A DNA stretch of 15,674 nt from Acidobacteriaceae bacterium (GTDB lineage: Bacteria; Acidobacteriota; Terriglobia; Terriglobales; Acidobacteriaceae): positions 1 through 15,674 of the forward strand of contig JASHVU010000782.1 of NCBI GenBank assembly GCA_030044455.1, in the 5' to 3' direction. Below, piece after piece: positions 1 to 8,464 of this stretch. Every line of letters starts with the position of its first letter. Position 1 is the first letter of the stretch. The notes under the pieces are model-generated. The model was not told the origin of the DNA. It did not search any database and saw nothing but the letters and a program-made list of their open reading frames with translations. A program made the position numbers and the translations under genes.

Positions 1-1866
1 GCCAATATTGACCCGCGTGGACGCGACATTGCAGAAAACGCGATGAAGGAGTTCATCCAGAAAGAGCTGGACCCGAATACCTACGTTGGCGTATTCACGC
101 TCGGCCTTGGCGGATTGCGGCTGATGCAGCCCTACACCAATGACGGACCGAAGATTGCAGCAGCCGTCCAGGAGACGGTAAATCTCATCAACTCCGATCA
201 GCCAGTTGGAGGTGAGCTGTTCCGGCCCCAGATCGGGCTGGGGATGGGGAACGATCCGAGCGACGCGACCTCAGGACAAGTTGGGGAGACTGGAGTCGAT
301 AACCCAACCGGCACTCAGACTCCGGACACCGGAGGAACTACCAACCAGGCGACCGCTTCGGCCAACGGTCCCGCGGCTCTTATTGCCACGCTTTCTGAAA
401 TGGAATTCGTGAACGAACTGCAGGATGTGTACCACGACAGCATGCGTTTTCTCACGCCGCTGCAGTCGCTCATCCAGGCGCAGGCCCAGATGCCCGGGCG
501 CAAGGTGGTGCTGCTGTTCACGGCGGGACTGCCGGTTTCTCCTGACAGCGTTGAACTGCTGCGCAGCGTGATCAGCACCGCGAATCGCGCCAATGTCACC
601 GTGTACGCGGTCGATACCAGAGGAGTGACGTCGGTTGAGGATATGGACGCCTCGCGGCGTTTGTTGAACCAGGCTACCTCAGCCAGCAGACGGCAAATGC
701 TGTCGAAGGTGAATGGGGGCGACCAGGCGGTGACTCCCGCCGAGGCAATTGCCAACGAAATGGGCGATGCGGCCATGCACGCCGATACGCGTGAAAACCT
801 GGTTGAGCTGGCCGACGGGACGGGCGGCGCGCTGCTGCCCGACGATCTAAATCTCATTGATCCGCTGACGCGGGCCATGGAAGATGTGCGGACCCACTAC
901 GAGTTGAGCTACTCTCCGACCAATCTTGTTACCGACGGAAGTTTCAGGAAGATCGAAGTCAAGGTTTCGCGCTCCGGAGCCAGGGTGTATGCGCGCGAAG
1001 GATATTACGCGCTTCCGGTGTTGAACGGTCGCCAGGTTTATCCCTTCGAAATGGCTACGCTCAAGGCGATCAATACGCGACCGATTTTGCATCAGTTCAA
1101 CTTTCATGCGGCGGCGTTTCAGTTTCGGCCCGGCGCTGAGCAGACTCAGATGGCTTTTGTCTTTCAGGCGCCCACGCACGACCTGACTGTGATCAAAGAT
1201 GGGCAAAGGGCCAAAGTTCACGTCTGTGTTACGGCGCTGGTCAAGGACGAAGAGGGCAAGATCGTTCAGAAGATCAGCAAAGACATCCCGTATTCGGTGC
1301 CGGTTGAAAAGATGGCTGAACTGGAGCAGGGAACGGTGAGTTTTACGACTCCGTTTCTGCTTGCTCCGGGCACCTACACGCTTGAGACAGCCGCTGTCGA
1401 CCGCGAGAGCATGAAAGCCAGTGTCAGGCGTTCGGTGCTGGTGGTCGATCAAGCCTCAGGGCTTTCCATGAGCGATGTGGCATTGGCGCGCCGCATCGAT
1501 CCAGCCAGCGGCCCTGCCGATTCGTTTGATCCTCTTGAAGAAAATGGCGAAGTCGTGACGCCGGAGATGTCGGATGTGATTCGATCGGTGGCCCAGGGGA
1601 ATCTTGAGTTCTACGCGGTTGCCTATCCTCCGCGGCCAGTCGATGCCCCGGTCGACGCCAGTGTTGAAATCTGGCAGAACGGCCGCATGGTGTTGCGCAG
1701 CCCTGCGAGCGAAGTTAAGCCGGATTCAAGCGGCGCCGCGACGATTCTGGCAGGAATCCCAACGGACAAAATGCCGGCCGGCATCTACGAAGCGCACGTC
1801 GTTTTCGAGTTCAAAGGGCAGAAAGTGTCCAAGGCAATTCCCTTTATTCTCACGACGGGAAGTTGA
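1..1866 (+). CDS. VWFA-related (acidobacterial-type) domain protein, 5' end missing
   Basis: The reading frame is open from base 1 and stops with TGA at 1864-1866, so the true start lies left of the window; 621 residues are visible. The first part is the second half of a von Willebrand A-like fold. A stretch on surviving a 'test' (YVGVFTLGLGGLRLMQPYTND) is followed at about 496-630 by GRKVVLLFTAGLP and a strand ending in YAVDTRG, both typical of the VWFA-related family seen mainly in Acidobacteria. A Gly/Thr/Asn-rich low-complexity insert (about 250-360) interrupts the domain. The C-terminal half (about 1000-1860) looks like beta-sandwich modules and has no catalytic motif. Family members are usually predicted to be exported and are functionally uncharacterised; ligand binding or protein interaction is only inferred. 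The MIDAS-bearing N-terminus is outside the window and cannot be judged. The next gene starts 152 nt downstream. Confidence 0.85.
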   Translation, partial: ANIDPRGRDIAENAMKEFIQKELDPNTYVGVFTLGLGGLRLMQPYTNDGPKIAAAVQETVNLINSDQPVGGELFRPQIGLGMGNDPSDATSGQVGETGVDNPTGTQTPDTGGTTNQATASANGPAALIATLSEMEFVNELQDVYHDSMRFLTPLQSLIQAQAQMPGRKVVLLFTAGLPVSPDSVELLRSVISTANRANVTVYAVDTRGVTSVEDMDASRRLLNQATSASRRQMLSKVNGGDQAVTPAEAIANEMGDAAMHADTRENLVELADGTGGALLPDDLNLIDPLTRAMEDVRTHYELSYSPTNLVTDGSFRKIEVKVSRSGARVYAREGYYALPVLNGRQVYPFEMATLKAINTRPILHQFNFHAAAFQFRPGAEQTQMAFVFQAPTHDLTVIKDGQRAKVHVCVTALVKDEEGKIVQKISKDIPYSVPVEKMAELEQGTVSFTTPFLLAPGTYTLETAAVDRESMKASVRRSVLVVDQASGLSMSDVALARRIDPASGPADSFDPLEENGEVVTPEMSDVIRSVAQGNLEFYAVAYPPRPVDAPVDASVEIWQNGRMVLRSPASEVKPDSSGAATILAGIPTDKMPAGIYEAHVVFEFKGQKVSKAIPFILTTGS

Positions 1867-1910
1867 GGGCGGCGCCGGTTCTTGCGTTCTGTGCAGCCGG
1901 CCGCGCGCTT

Positions 1911-1925
1911 CGATCACAATGATCG
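1911..1925. promoter_or_regulatory. Small inverted repeat, operator-like, upstream of the aldolase gene
   Basis: Six-base arms CGATCA and TGATCG are separated by CAA in the 152-nt gap before the aldolase gene. The size and AT-rich centre resemble binding sites of dimeric repressors, but no regulator gene is present in the window and a 6-bp repeat can arise by chance. Confidence 0.2.
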
Positions 1926-2005
1926 TTTCGATGTAGTTTACGACGCCATGGATGATTTGCGCCGGTCGGGGAATTCAACCTGAATCAAGGCAGTTAACGA
2001 TGAAG

Positions 2006-2011
2006 TATCAT
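2006..2011 (+). promoter_or_regulatory. -10-like hexamer TATCAT just before the aldolase start
   Basis: TATCAT (TANNNT type) ends 7 nt before the GTG at 2019. No convincing -35 box lies 16-18 nt upstream and no Shine-Dalgarno sequence precedes either candidate start. This spacing would place transcription initiation at about the start codon, as in leaderless mRNAs. This is inferred from spacing only. Confidence 0.3.
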
Positions 2012-2018
2012 AGTCTGT

Positions 2019-2972
2019 GTGAACGAAATGGCCCACCAGATTTCCAGCCTTGATGAAGCCGCAATCTCTGCAATTGTTCGCCGTGCTGTTGAAGCGCGCC
2101 TTTCGGATTCTGAAGACGAAAGCGACCCCTACAAGTTGTTTCATTCGCGGCGAGCCCAGGCGCTGAAAGAAGAAATTGTTGCGACCGGTAAAAAGCTTTG
2201 GCAGCGCCAGTATGTGGATGGAAATGGCGGCAACATCTCCGCGCGCATCTCTCCGCAATACGTGATCTGCACGCCCACCATGTTGAGCAAGGGCGACCTG
2301 CGGGTGGAAGATTTGTCGCTGGTAGACCTTGAAAACAACCAGATGGTCGGCGACCGCCCCCAAACCAGCGAAGTCACGCTACACCTTGAAATCTACAAAG
2401 CGGTGCCAGAAGCTAAGGCGGTGGTTCATTGCCATCCGCCTTATGCCACGGCCCATGCTGTTGCGGGAGTTCTTCCGCAGGGGAGACTTATTCCCGAATA
2501 TGAGGTTTTTATCGGCACAATTGCGCTGGCCCCGTATGAAACACCCGGGACAAAGGAATTCGCACGCTCCGTGCTGCCCATGGCAAAGAACCACAACACC
2601 ATATTCCTCGCCAATCACGGCATTGTTACTTGGTCAGACACCGTTACGCATGCGGAGTGGAACGCCGAGATCATCGATACCTACTGCAAGACATCGATGA
2701 TCGCGTCGCAGCTGAAAACGCCTCTGCCCGAAATACCGCCCCAGAAGATTGACGAGATTCTGGCCATCAAGCGGTACCTGGGATTCCCCGATGCGCGCCT
2801 CGAAGAGGAAAGGGAATTACCGCAGGCGAAGGGCAACCTGGTTCGAAACCCAGCCAGCACAACCGTCGTTCCGCACCCGTCTATGAAGCGGATGAAGAGC
2901 AGGGAAGAGCTCGAGGAACTGGTGCGGGCAGTAACAGCAGAGTTACTCAACCTGCTGGATCCGAGAGACTGA
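2019..2972 (+). CDS. Class II aldolase/adducin family protein (L-fuculose/rhamnulose-phosphate aldolase-like)
   Basis: 317 residues from GTG 2019; ATG 2028 (residue 4) is an equally possible start and neither has a clear ribosome-binding site. The aldolase domain covers about residues 45-235 and has the family's active site: GNGGN at 68-72, SKGDL at 90-94, the catalytic-type Glu118 in TSE, Zn ligands His137 and His139 in HCH, and His200 in ANHG. Family members cleave sugar phosphates such as L-fuculose-1-phosphate to dihydroxyacetone phosphate and lactaldehyde using zinc. It is about 100 residues longer than the roughly 215-residue E. coli FucA. The extra length forms an N-terminal helix (about 10-28) and, after a Pro/Ser-rich linker, a C-terminal helix (about 293-313). 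Both are short and amphipathic, like microcompartment encapsulation peptides. A fucose-isomerase-like gene follows 129 nt downstream on the same strand, supporting deoxyhexose catabolism. The exact substrate is unproven. Confidence 0.9.
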   Translation: MNEMAHQISSLDEAAISAIVRRAVEARLSDSEDESDPYKLFHSRRAQALKEEIVATGKKLWQRQYVDGNGGNISARISPQYVICTPTMLSKGDLRVEDLSLVDLENNQMVGDRPQTSEVTLHLEIYKAVPEAKAVVHCHPPYATAHAVAGVLPQGRLIPEYEVFIGTIALAPYETPGTKEFARSVLPMAKNHNTIFLANHGIVTWSDTVTHAEWNAEIIDTYCKTSMIASQLKTPLPEIPPQKIDEILAIKRYLGFPDARLEEERELPQAKGNLVRNPASTTVVPHPSMKRMKSREELEELVRAVTAELLNLLDPRD

Positions 2973-3085
2973 GCGCTGGCGCAGGCTTCGTGCCGGATGG
3001 CATTGACGCGCCGCGCGGTCGTATGATGGTGCGCGAGTTGCGCTTCACTTCTTTTTTGTGGCGAAGGCGATTCTTCATCATTCTT

Positions 3086-3095
3086 AGAAAGAGGG
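3086..3095 (+). promoter_or_regulatory. Ribosome-binding site of the fucose-isomerase-like gene
   Basis: The purine-rich AGAAAGAGGG ends 6 nt before ATG 3102 and fixes that start. Confidence 0.6.
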
Positions 3096-3101
3096 CGTTC
3101 G

Positions 3102-4754
3102 ATGGCAACGTATACCGTTCCCGAAATCAAAGCAGCGGCGCCGGTCGCGGCGAATGAAGTCCTGCTGGTAGCTAACGGCGATCTTCGCCAATCTGCGAAC
3201 AGAGTGTGCTGGGCCGCGCAGTCTGCCATGGAAGCAAAATTAACGGCAGCTTTTCGAGCCGAGGGAATTACGCTGCGTCGTGCCCACGCGTACGATTCCG
3301 CACTGGAGCACGGGTTCATTTACAACCAGCGCATGGGAATGGATGTGTTCGCAGGCATTCATCCCGATGCGCCACTGGTGGTGGCCGAGTCGGTATGGCA
3401 GTACAGCAATCATCTTCTTGCCGGGCTCGAACACCATCGCGGGCCAATTCTGACCGTTGCAAACTGGTCGGGCCAGTGGCCGGGATTAGTTGGCATGTTG
3501 AATCTCAACGGCTGCCTGTGGAAGGCCGGCGTAAAGTTTTCGACGCTGTGGAGTCTGGACTTCACCGACGAGTTCTTTCTTTCGGGATTGCGCCGGTGGC
3601 TGCGCGAGCATCGCGTCACGCACGACACAAGCCAGGTGCACAAGCTCGACGTAGCCGCATTGTCCAAACCCGAAGCTGAGCTGGGCGCAACTCTGGCCCG
3701 CGCCCTTCGCGCGCGCAAAGCAATCATCGGCGTTTTCGACGAGGGCTGCATGGGGATGTATAACGCCATCATTGAGGACTACCTGCTGAATCCCATGGGC
3801 GTGTACAAGGAGAGGCTCAGCCAGTCGGCGCTGATCGCGGCAATGAGCCAGGTGACGGACGCCGAGGCTGGCCAGATCCGGAACTGGCTCAACGCGAGTG
3901 GCATTGAGTTCCGCACCGGCCCCAATGAAGAGAGCGATCTTACCGAAGCCCAGATCCTGGGCCAGTGCCGCATGTATATTGCTGCCCTGCGCATCGCCAA
4001 CGATTTCGGCTGCGACGCAATCGGCATTCAGTATCAGCAGGGATTGAAAGACATGGCGCCAGCCTCAGACCTGGTCGAGGGGCTGCTAAATAATGTCGAT
4101 CGCCCGGCTGCCTTCAGCACTGCCGGCAAGGAACTTTACGCCGGCAAACCGCTGCCGCACTTCAACGAGGTTGACGAGTGTGCCGGTCTCGATGCGCTGG
4201 TGACCAATCGCGTGTGGAGCGCAATGCACCTCGATCCCGCGACCACCTTGCACGATGTGCGCTGGGGCGAATATTACAAGGGCGACGGCATAGACGGCTT
4301 CATCTGGCTCTTTCAGATCTCCGGCGCAGCGCCGGCCTCGCACTTCACCGGCGGTTATCGCGGCGCTATCAGTGAGCGCCAGCCGGCCATGTACTTCCGG
4401 CTCGGCGGCGGCACGCTCAAGGGGATTTGCAAACCCGGCCCCATCGTATGGAGCCGTGTGTTTGTCGAGGATGGAAAAGTTCACGCCGATATGGGGCTCG
4501 CCGACGCGATTACCCTGCCGGGAGCCGAGACTGAGCGGCGCTGGAAATCCGTCACTCCGCAATGGCCCATCATGCACGTAAAGCTTCGCGGCGTCACGCA
4601 GAATCAGTTCATGGCGCGCCACCACGCCAACCATGTGAACGTGGCCTACGCGCCTGATGCCGCGACCGCCGAAAAGGCGCTCGCGGCCAAAGCTGCCATG
4701 ATGGCCGGGATGGGAATCGATGTTGCGCTGTGCGGAACCACGCCCTGGTCTTAA
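3102..4754 (+). CDS. L-fucose isomerase-like sugar isomerase
   Basis: 550 residues, no signal peptide, so presumably cytoplasmic. It is recognised as a FucI/AraA-fold protein by its C-terminal half. Comparing it from memory with E. coli FucI (591 aa; active-site Glu337, Asp361, His528), the equivalents appear to be Glu356 in FNEVDE, Asp385 in LHDVRW and His511 in HHANHV, in the right order and with similar spacing. The metal-binding and acid/base centre therefore looks intact. The N-terminal half matches FucI only loosely, with Rossmann-like strands such as KAIIGVFDEGCMGMYN at about 206-221. FucI-type enzymes interconvert an aldose and a ketose using Mn2+. The neighbouring class II aldolase would act two steps later, on the ketose phosphate; no kinase gene is seen. 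The substrate could be L-fucose, another deoxysugar or a pentose, and the sequence is far enough from FucI that an exact name would be a guess. Confidence 0.8.
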   Translation: MATYTVPEIKAAAPVAANEVLLVANGDLRQSANRVCWAAQSAMEAKLTAAFRAEGITLRRAHAYDSALEHGFIYNQRMGMDVFAGIHPDAPLVVAESVWQYSNHLLAGLEHHRGPILTVANWSGQWPGLVGMLNLNGCLWKAGVKFSTLWSLDFTDEFFLSGLRRWLREHRVTHDTSQVHKLDVAALSKPEAELGATLARALRARKAIIGVFDEGCMGMYNAIIEDYLLNPMGVYKERLSQSALIAAMSQVTDAEAGQIRNWLNASGIEFRTGPNEESDLTEAQILGQCRMYIAALRIANDFGCDAIGIQYQQGLKDMAPASDLVEGLLNNVDRPAAFSTAGKELYAGKPLPHFNEVDECAGLDALVTNRVWSAMHLDPATTLHDVRWGEYYKGDGIDGFIWLFQISGAAPASHFTGGYRGAISERQPAMYFRLGGGTLKGICKPGPIVWSRVFVEDGKVHADMGLADAITLPGAETERRWKSVTPQWPIMHVKLRGVTQNQFMARHHANHVNVAYAPDAATAEKALAAKAAMMAGMGIDVALCGTTPWS

Positions 4755-4766
4755 CCGGATTTGTGT

Positions 4767-4821
4767 TCAGGGCCCGTTCACACCATGGGGTGGTGGTGCC
4801 AGAGGTGTGAACGGGCCCTGA
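4767..4821. terminator. 18-bp perfect inverted repeat between convergent genes, probable two-way terminator
   Basis: The left arm 4767-4784 (TCAGGGCCCGTTCACACC) is exactly complementary to the right arm 4804-4821, with a 19-nt loop. The element begins 12 nt after the stop of the isomerase gene and ends 32 nt before the stop of the convergent TonB-receptor gene. The stem is long and GC-rich. There is no T-run on either side, so it departs from the classic intrinsic terminator. A dispersed extragenic palindrome is an alternative. Confidence 0.6.
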
Positions 4822-4853
4822 TTAAAGCCCTCCATCGTCTAACAGGCTCCGGG

Positions 4854-7800
4854 TCAAAAGATAACCTTCAGCGATCCCTGGAAGATTCTGGCCGCGTTGC
4901 TGGTGGACGAAATCTGTCCGAAGGTCTTGCTCGACAGGGCAGCCGTAGAGTTGCCTAAGCTGCTGGCTCCAGGGTTGTCGAACGATGGGTGGTTGAGGAA
5001 GTTGAATGATTCCAGGCGCACCTGGATGTTCAATCGTTCCTTGATTGGGAACAGGCGCGAAATTTGGATGTCATCCTGAAAGTACATGGGGCCGCTGAAC
5101 GCGTTCCTGCCAAGATCTCCAAAAGTGCCCTGAGCGACCGGATTGGAGCAGCCATTCGCTGTGGTGACGCAGAATGCGCTGGGGTTCAGCCATCCCCGCG
5201 TGGCAGCGGACGCGGGGGCCTTGCCGCCCTGCAAGCTGACCCCGGTTTTCACCTTGACCCCAGGCACCAGGTTCGGACGGTCGTTACCAGTATCGGTAAG
5301 TGATTGGTCCGTTCCATCCGTTACATTGATGGGCGCACCGCTGGTGAGGTGGATCAGCGGAGCAATTTCCCAACCATTGGCTAACCACTTCGAGACACCG
5401 TGGAGCGGAAATGCCGTCGTATAAACCAGCGACGTGTTGAAGACATTCCGGTAATCGGAGCCGCAACGGGCATAATCCAGGTGAATATTGTACGGATCTT
5501 CGAGCGGTGTGCTCGACCAGTCCCCGGACGCGTCAGCCACGTTGAGGCAATGCGACCAGGTGTAGTTGGTCAGCAAGACGAAAGTAGATGACACGCGATG
5601 CTGCAAGGTGAGGACCATGCCGTTGTAATTGGCAAAGCCAATGGTATTCACCAGGATCATGCCACTGCTGCTGCCGCCCGCATAGCCGTCACCCTGGGCA
5701 GGATTCGCTTCAGTCAGCGCAAAACGCGCCCGTTGGTTTCCGGTCACGGAACACGGCTTACCGGCCGCGTAGAGGCTTGGATTGGCCTTATACAACGCCT
5801 CGAAAGCCGGCCCCGTCGTCACCACGGGGCCGCAGCCGCTGAAGTTCGCGCCCCACATTCCGGGCGTGTAGACCGCCGGGTCAATTACGGTTCCGACTGG
5901 CATGTTGGCAGTATGGTTGCCGATATAGTCAATCTGTGCCTGCCAGCCGCGTGGGAACTCATGCTGGACGCTCAGAGTCCACTGCAGCGTATCGGCCACC
6001 TTGAACGGAGAAGCGATCTCAATCCACTCGCCCTGGGATGGGAAGACGGCGGTTGCAGGCGTTGGGACAACCGGTTGCGGGTAGGGGCTGGTGTTTGTGC
6101 CGCCCACTTGGTCGCAGCCATACCCGGTGCCCCCCGTCAGCCAGGGTTCGCTGAAACATACCGGCCCAAGCAGGGTGACGTTGGTGGCAAACGGCGGGTT
6201 CTGGTGGTTGCGGTTGGTGGTGTAGAAGTTCGCCTCGTCGTAAGCCAATTGCAGACCGGCGCGAATGACCGTGTTGCCATTGCCGAATGGATCCCACGTG
6301 GCGCCGATGTTGGGATTGAAATTCCAAATCGGATTGCTGGTGAATGACTTGGAAACTCCGGGATCTCCATAGAAGAAGCTTCCCGCCGGCGCATTGGGGT
6401 AAGTGGAGCTGATCTGGTCGGCAAGAAATGCAGCCATGCTGAAGGTCGTTCCGCGGTTGAATTCATCGCGGGGGATGAATTCAGGCTCCCAGCGAACGCC
6501 ACCTGCCAGTGTCAATCTCTTGCCGGCGTGGTAGGTGTCCTGAATGTACATGCTGGGAACTGGGCCGCGCAGCGCAAGCTGCTGCTCCTTGCTCTGCTGG
6601 AAGTTGTTCATGTCTCCCCAAAGGAAGTCCAGGTTGCCGTTCCCGATGGTGTTTCCTCCCAGCGGTCCGCTTCCGCTGAATTCGCCGTTAAAGCTGTAAT
6701 TCCCGTTGGCCTGGTACGCAGCCACTTCGTTGAAGTGGACCTTGACGAACTCGCCGCCGAGCACCAGCGTGTGATCGCCTTTGATCCAGGTCAGGTCGTC
6801 CGAGGCGCCTTCGTCGTCCACGTTGAAGAATCCGTTCGAACACGTGCCGCAGTACGTGTTAAAGGACGAAATTCCGCCCGTAACTTCGAGTTCCAGGTTG
6901 GTGGGCACTTCGTCGTACTGAGTGATGCCGAGGCTAACGCCGTTGATGCCGGGTGCCGATTGGCGCAGATCGACGCGCTTGGTGCCGGATGCATGGAAAT
7001 TGTTGACCAGGTTCGGCCGCCACGTGAATGCCTCGCCGATCACCGCCGTCTGCACCCGCTCATAGTTGCCCGGAGCCTGAGAGGTGACTAGGATTCCTCC
7101 GTCGGTGCCCCCTTTGAAGAAGAACGACGGAGCCTGATAGCCGTCGATAAAGTAGCGCGCATACATATTGTTCCGCGGGTTGATGGTGTAATCCACCCGG
7201 GTCACAAACTGGTTGTCGAAGGTCTCCGACGGAATTTTAAAGGAGACTTCTCCTGTGCCTGAATCAACGTAATTGGTGGGCATGTAGGCCATCAGGTTGA
7301 GAGCCTGCGCGTTGTAACTTGGCTGCGAAGGATACTTGTTCCCCGGTATCGCAGCACCGGTCAAAGGATCGTAGAGTTGCTGGCCGCCTGCCGATGGAGG
7401 CGGGTTAGTGACCGACCAGTCACCGGTTAGATTCGCCGGGGTGGGAATATACATGGTCAGGGGGTTGGTCGACTGGTCGGCCTTCAGCCGCTGATATCCC
7501 GCGAAGGCAAAGAGTTTGTTCCGCTTGATCGGCCCACCAAATGTACCGCCGAACTGGTTCTGGTGCAGCGTGTCCGGTGTGGTCGAGAAAAAGTTGGTGC
7601 CGTCAATATAGTTGTTGCGGATGAACTCAAAAGCGTCGCCGTGGTATTGATTCGTTCCAGAGCGCGTAACCACGTTGACCAGGCCGCCGGAGTGAGTACT
7701 GCCGCTCTGCGCGCCCAAAGCCGTCGATTCCACGCTGAACTGGCTCACCGCATCGGGAAACGGGAACGGTAGGTTGCCGTTGCCCATGTACTCGTTTTCG

Positions 7801-8429
7801 TCGCCACCGTCCAGCTTCCATTCCGTGGTATTGCCCATGCCTCCGGCCACAGACACGGCAATGGTCTGGTAGGAGTACTTGCTGCCCGTGAAGTCTCCGC
7901 CGGGCGCGGCGCTCGAGCCGCCGGAGAGGGTGATCAGGGCCGTCATCTGACGGCCGTTGAGCGGCATCTCCTCCACCGTCGACTGATCGATGGTCTGCTT
8001 GAACGAGGTGTCTTCGGTCTGCAGCGCCAGGGTGTCGGCATGAACCTCAATTCTGGTGTCTGCAGCGCCGACCTTCAAAACCGGATTGATGGCAATGTTG
8101 CTGCCGACTTCAAGAACAATGCCCGTTTGCACATAGGTCTCAAAGCCGGTGGCCTTGGCCTGCAGGTCATACTTGCCGATGTCGATGTTCGGAAACAGGT
8201 AGACTCCCGAACTGTCGGTTTGCACCGTGCGTTTTACTCCCGTTGAAACGTCAGTAAGAGTGACCGTCGCGCCCGCAACAATCGCTCCGGTGGGATCTGT
8301 GACGGTGCCCTGAATGTTTCCGGCACCAGTAAGTTGCGCGTGCGACGCACCGGCCGCCAGCAGGAAAGCGATCACCAGGCTGGCCTGACAGGCTGCAAAT
8401 CGCCTGAATAGGGGGAAGTTCCGGCTCAT
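4854..8429 (-). CDS. TonB-dependent outer-membrane receptor, Oar-like, with carboxypeptidase-regulatory-like domain
   Basis: 1191 residues from ATG 8429-8427, which has a perfect GGAGG 6 nt upstream. Residues 1-31 form a signal peptide with a probable cut after SHA. Residues about 38-118 form a carboxypeptidase-regulatory-like beta-sandwich beginning GNIQGTVTDPTGA. The plug follows (about 135-250, with MPLNGRQM), then a very large beta-barrel ending in the usual terminal aromatic (KVIF). These receptors take up large substrates through the outer membrane using TonB-ExbBD energy and are abundant in Acidobacteria. The ligand cannot be read from sequence; glycans and peptides are the usual suggestions. 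Presumed outside loops carry closely paired cysteines, for example Cys527/Cys530 in YCGTC. It has its own promoter, lies 246 nt downstream of the multiheme cytochrome gene on the same strand, and converges on the isomerase gene. Transcriptional linkage to the cytochrome is possible but unproven. Confidence 0.93.
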   Translation of the reverse strand: MSRNFPLFRRFAACQASLVIAFLLAAGASHAQLTGAGNIQGTVTDPTGAIVAGATVTLTDVSTGVKRTVQTDSSGVYLFPNIDIGKYDLQAKATGFETYVQTGIVLEVGSNIAINPVLKVGAADTRIEVHADTLALQTEDTSFKQTIDQSTVEEMPLNGRQMTALITLSGGSSAAPGGDFTGSKYSYQTIAVSVAGGMGNTTEWKLDGGDENEYMGNGNLPFPFPDAVSQFSVESTALGAQSGSTHSGGLVNVVTRSGTNQYHGDAFEFIRNNYIDGTNFFSTTPDTLHQNQFGGTFGGPIKRNKLFAFAGYQRLKADQSTNPLTMYIPTPANLTGDWSVTNPPPSAGGQQLYDPLTGAAIPGNKYPSQPSYNAQALNLMAYMPTNYVDSGTGEVSFKIPSETFDNQFVTRVDYTINPRNNMYARYFIDGYQAPSFFFKGGTDGGILVTSQAPGNYERVQTAVIGEAFTWRPNLVNNFHASGTKRVDLRQSAPGINGVSLGITQYDEVPTNLELEVTGGISSFNTYCGTCSNGFFNVDDEGASDDLTWIKGDHTLVLGGEFVKVHFNEVAAYQANGNYSFNGEFSGSGPLGGNTIGNGNLDFLWGDMNNFQQSKEQQLALRGPVPSMYIQDTYHAGKRLTLAGGVRWEPEFIPRDEFNRGTTFSMAAFLADQISSTYPNAPAGSFFYGDPGVSKSFTSNPIWNFNPNIGATWDPFGNGNTVIRAGLQLAYDEANFYTTNRNHQNPPFATNVTLLGPVCFSEPWLTGGTGYGCDQVGGTNTSPYPQPVVPTPATAVFPSQGEWIEIASPFKVADTLQWTLSVQHEFPRGWQAQIDYIGNHTANMPVGTVIDPAVYTPGMWGANFSGCGPVVTTGPAFEALYKANPSLYAAGKPCSVTGNQRARFALTEANPAQGDGYAGGSSSGMILVNTIGFANYNGMVLTLQHRVSSTFVLLTNYTWSHCLNVADASGDWSSTPLEDPYNIHLDYARCGSDYRNVFNTSLVYTTAFPLHGVSKWLANGWEIAPLIHLTSGAPINVTDGTDQSLTDTGNDRPNLVPGVKVKTGVSLQGGKAPASAATRGWLNPSAFCVTTANGCSNPVAQGTFGDLGRNAFSGPMYFQDDIQISRLFPIKERLNIQVRLESFNFLNHPSFDNPGASSLGNSTAALSSKTFGQISSTSNAARIFQGSLKVIF

Positions 8430-8435
8430 TGAAGA

Positions 8436-8440
8436 CCTCC
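8436..8440 (-). promoter_or_regulatory. Ribosome-binding site of the TonB receptor gene
   Basis: Read on the minus strand, GGAGG lies 6 nt before the ATG at 8429 and decides this start. Confidence 0.8.
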
Positions 8441-8464
8441 AAAAGGTGCACTAACGTGGTCGCA

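Noticed and set aside
847..1452. 201-codon minus-strand ORF inside the VWFA-related gene
   Set aside because: It is antisense to a recognisable coding frame and lacks any domain or ribosome-binding site.
3003..3027. TTGACG and TATGAT upstream of the isomerase gene as a promoter
   Set aside because: The hexamers are good but only 13 nt apart, too short for a normal sigma70 promoter.
5598..6347. 249-codon plus-strand ORF inside the TonB receptor gene
   Set aside because: The minus-strand frame here is a continuous, recognisable beta-barrel; the plus frame has no domain and is a GC-rich shadow.
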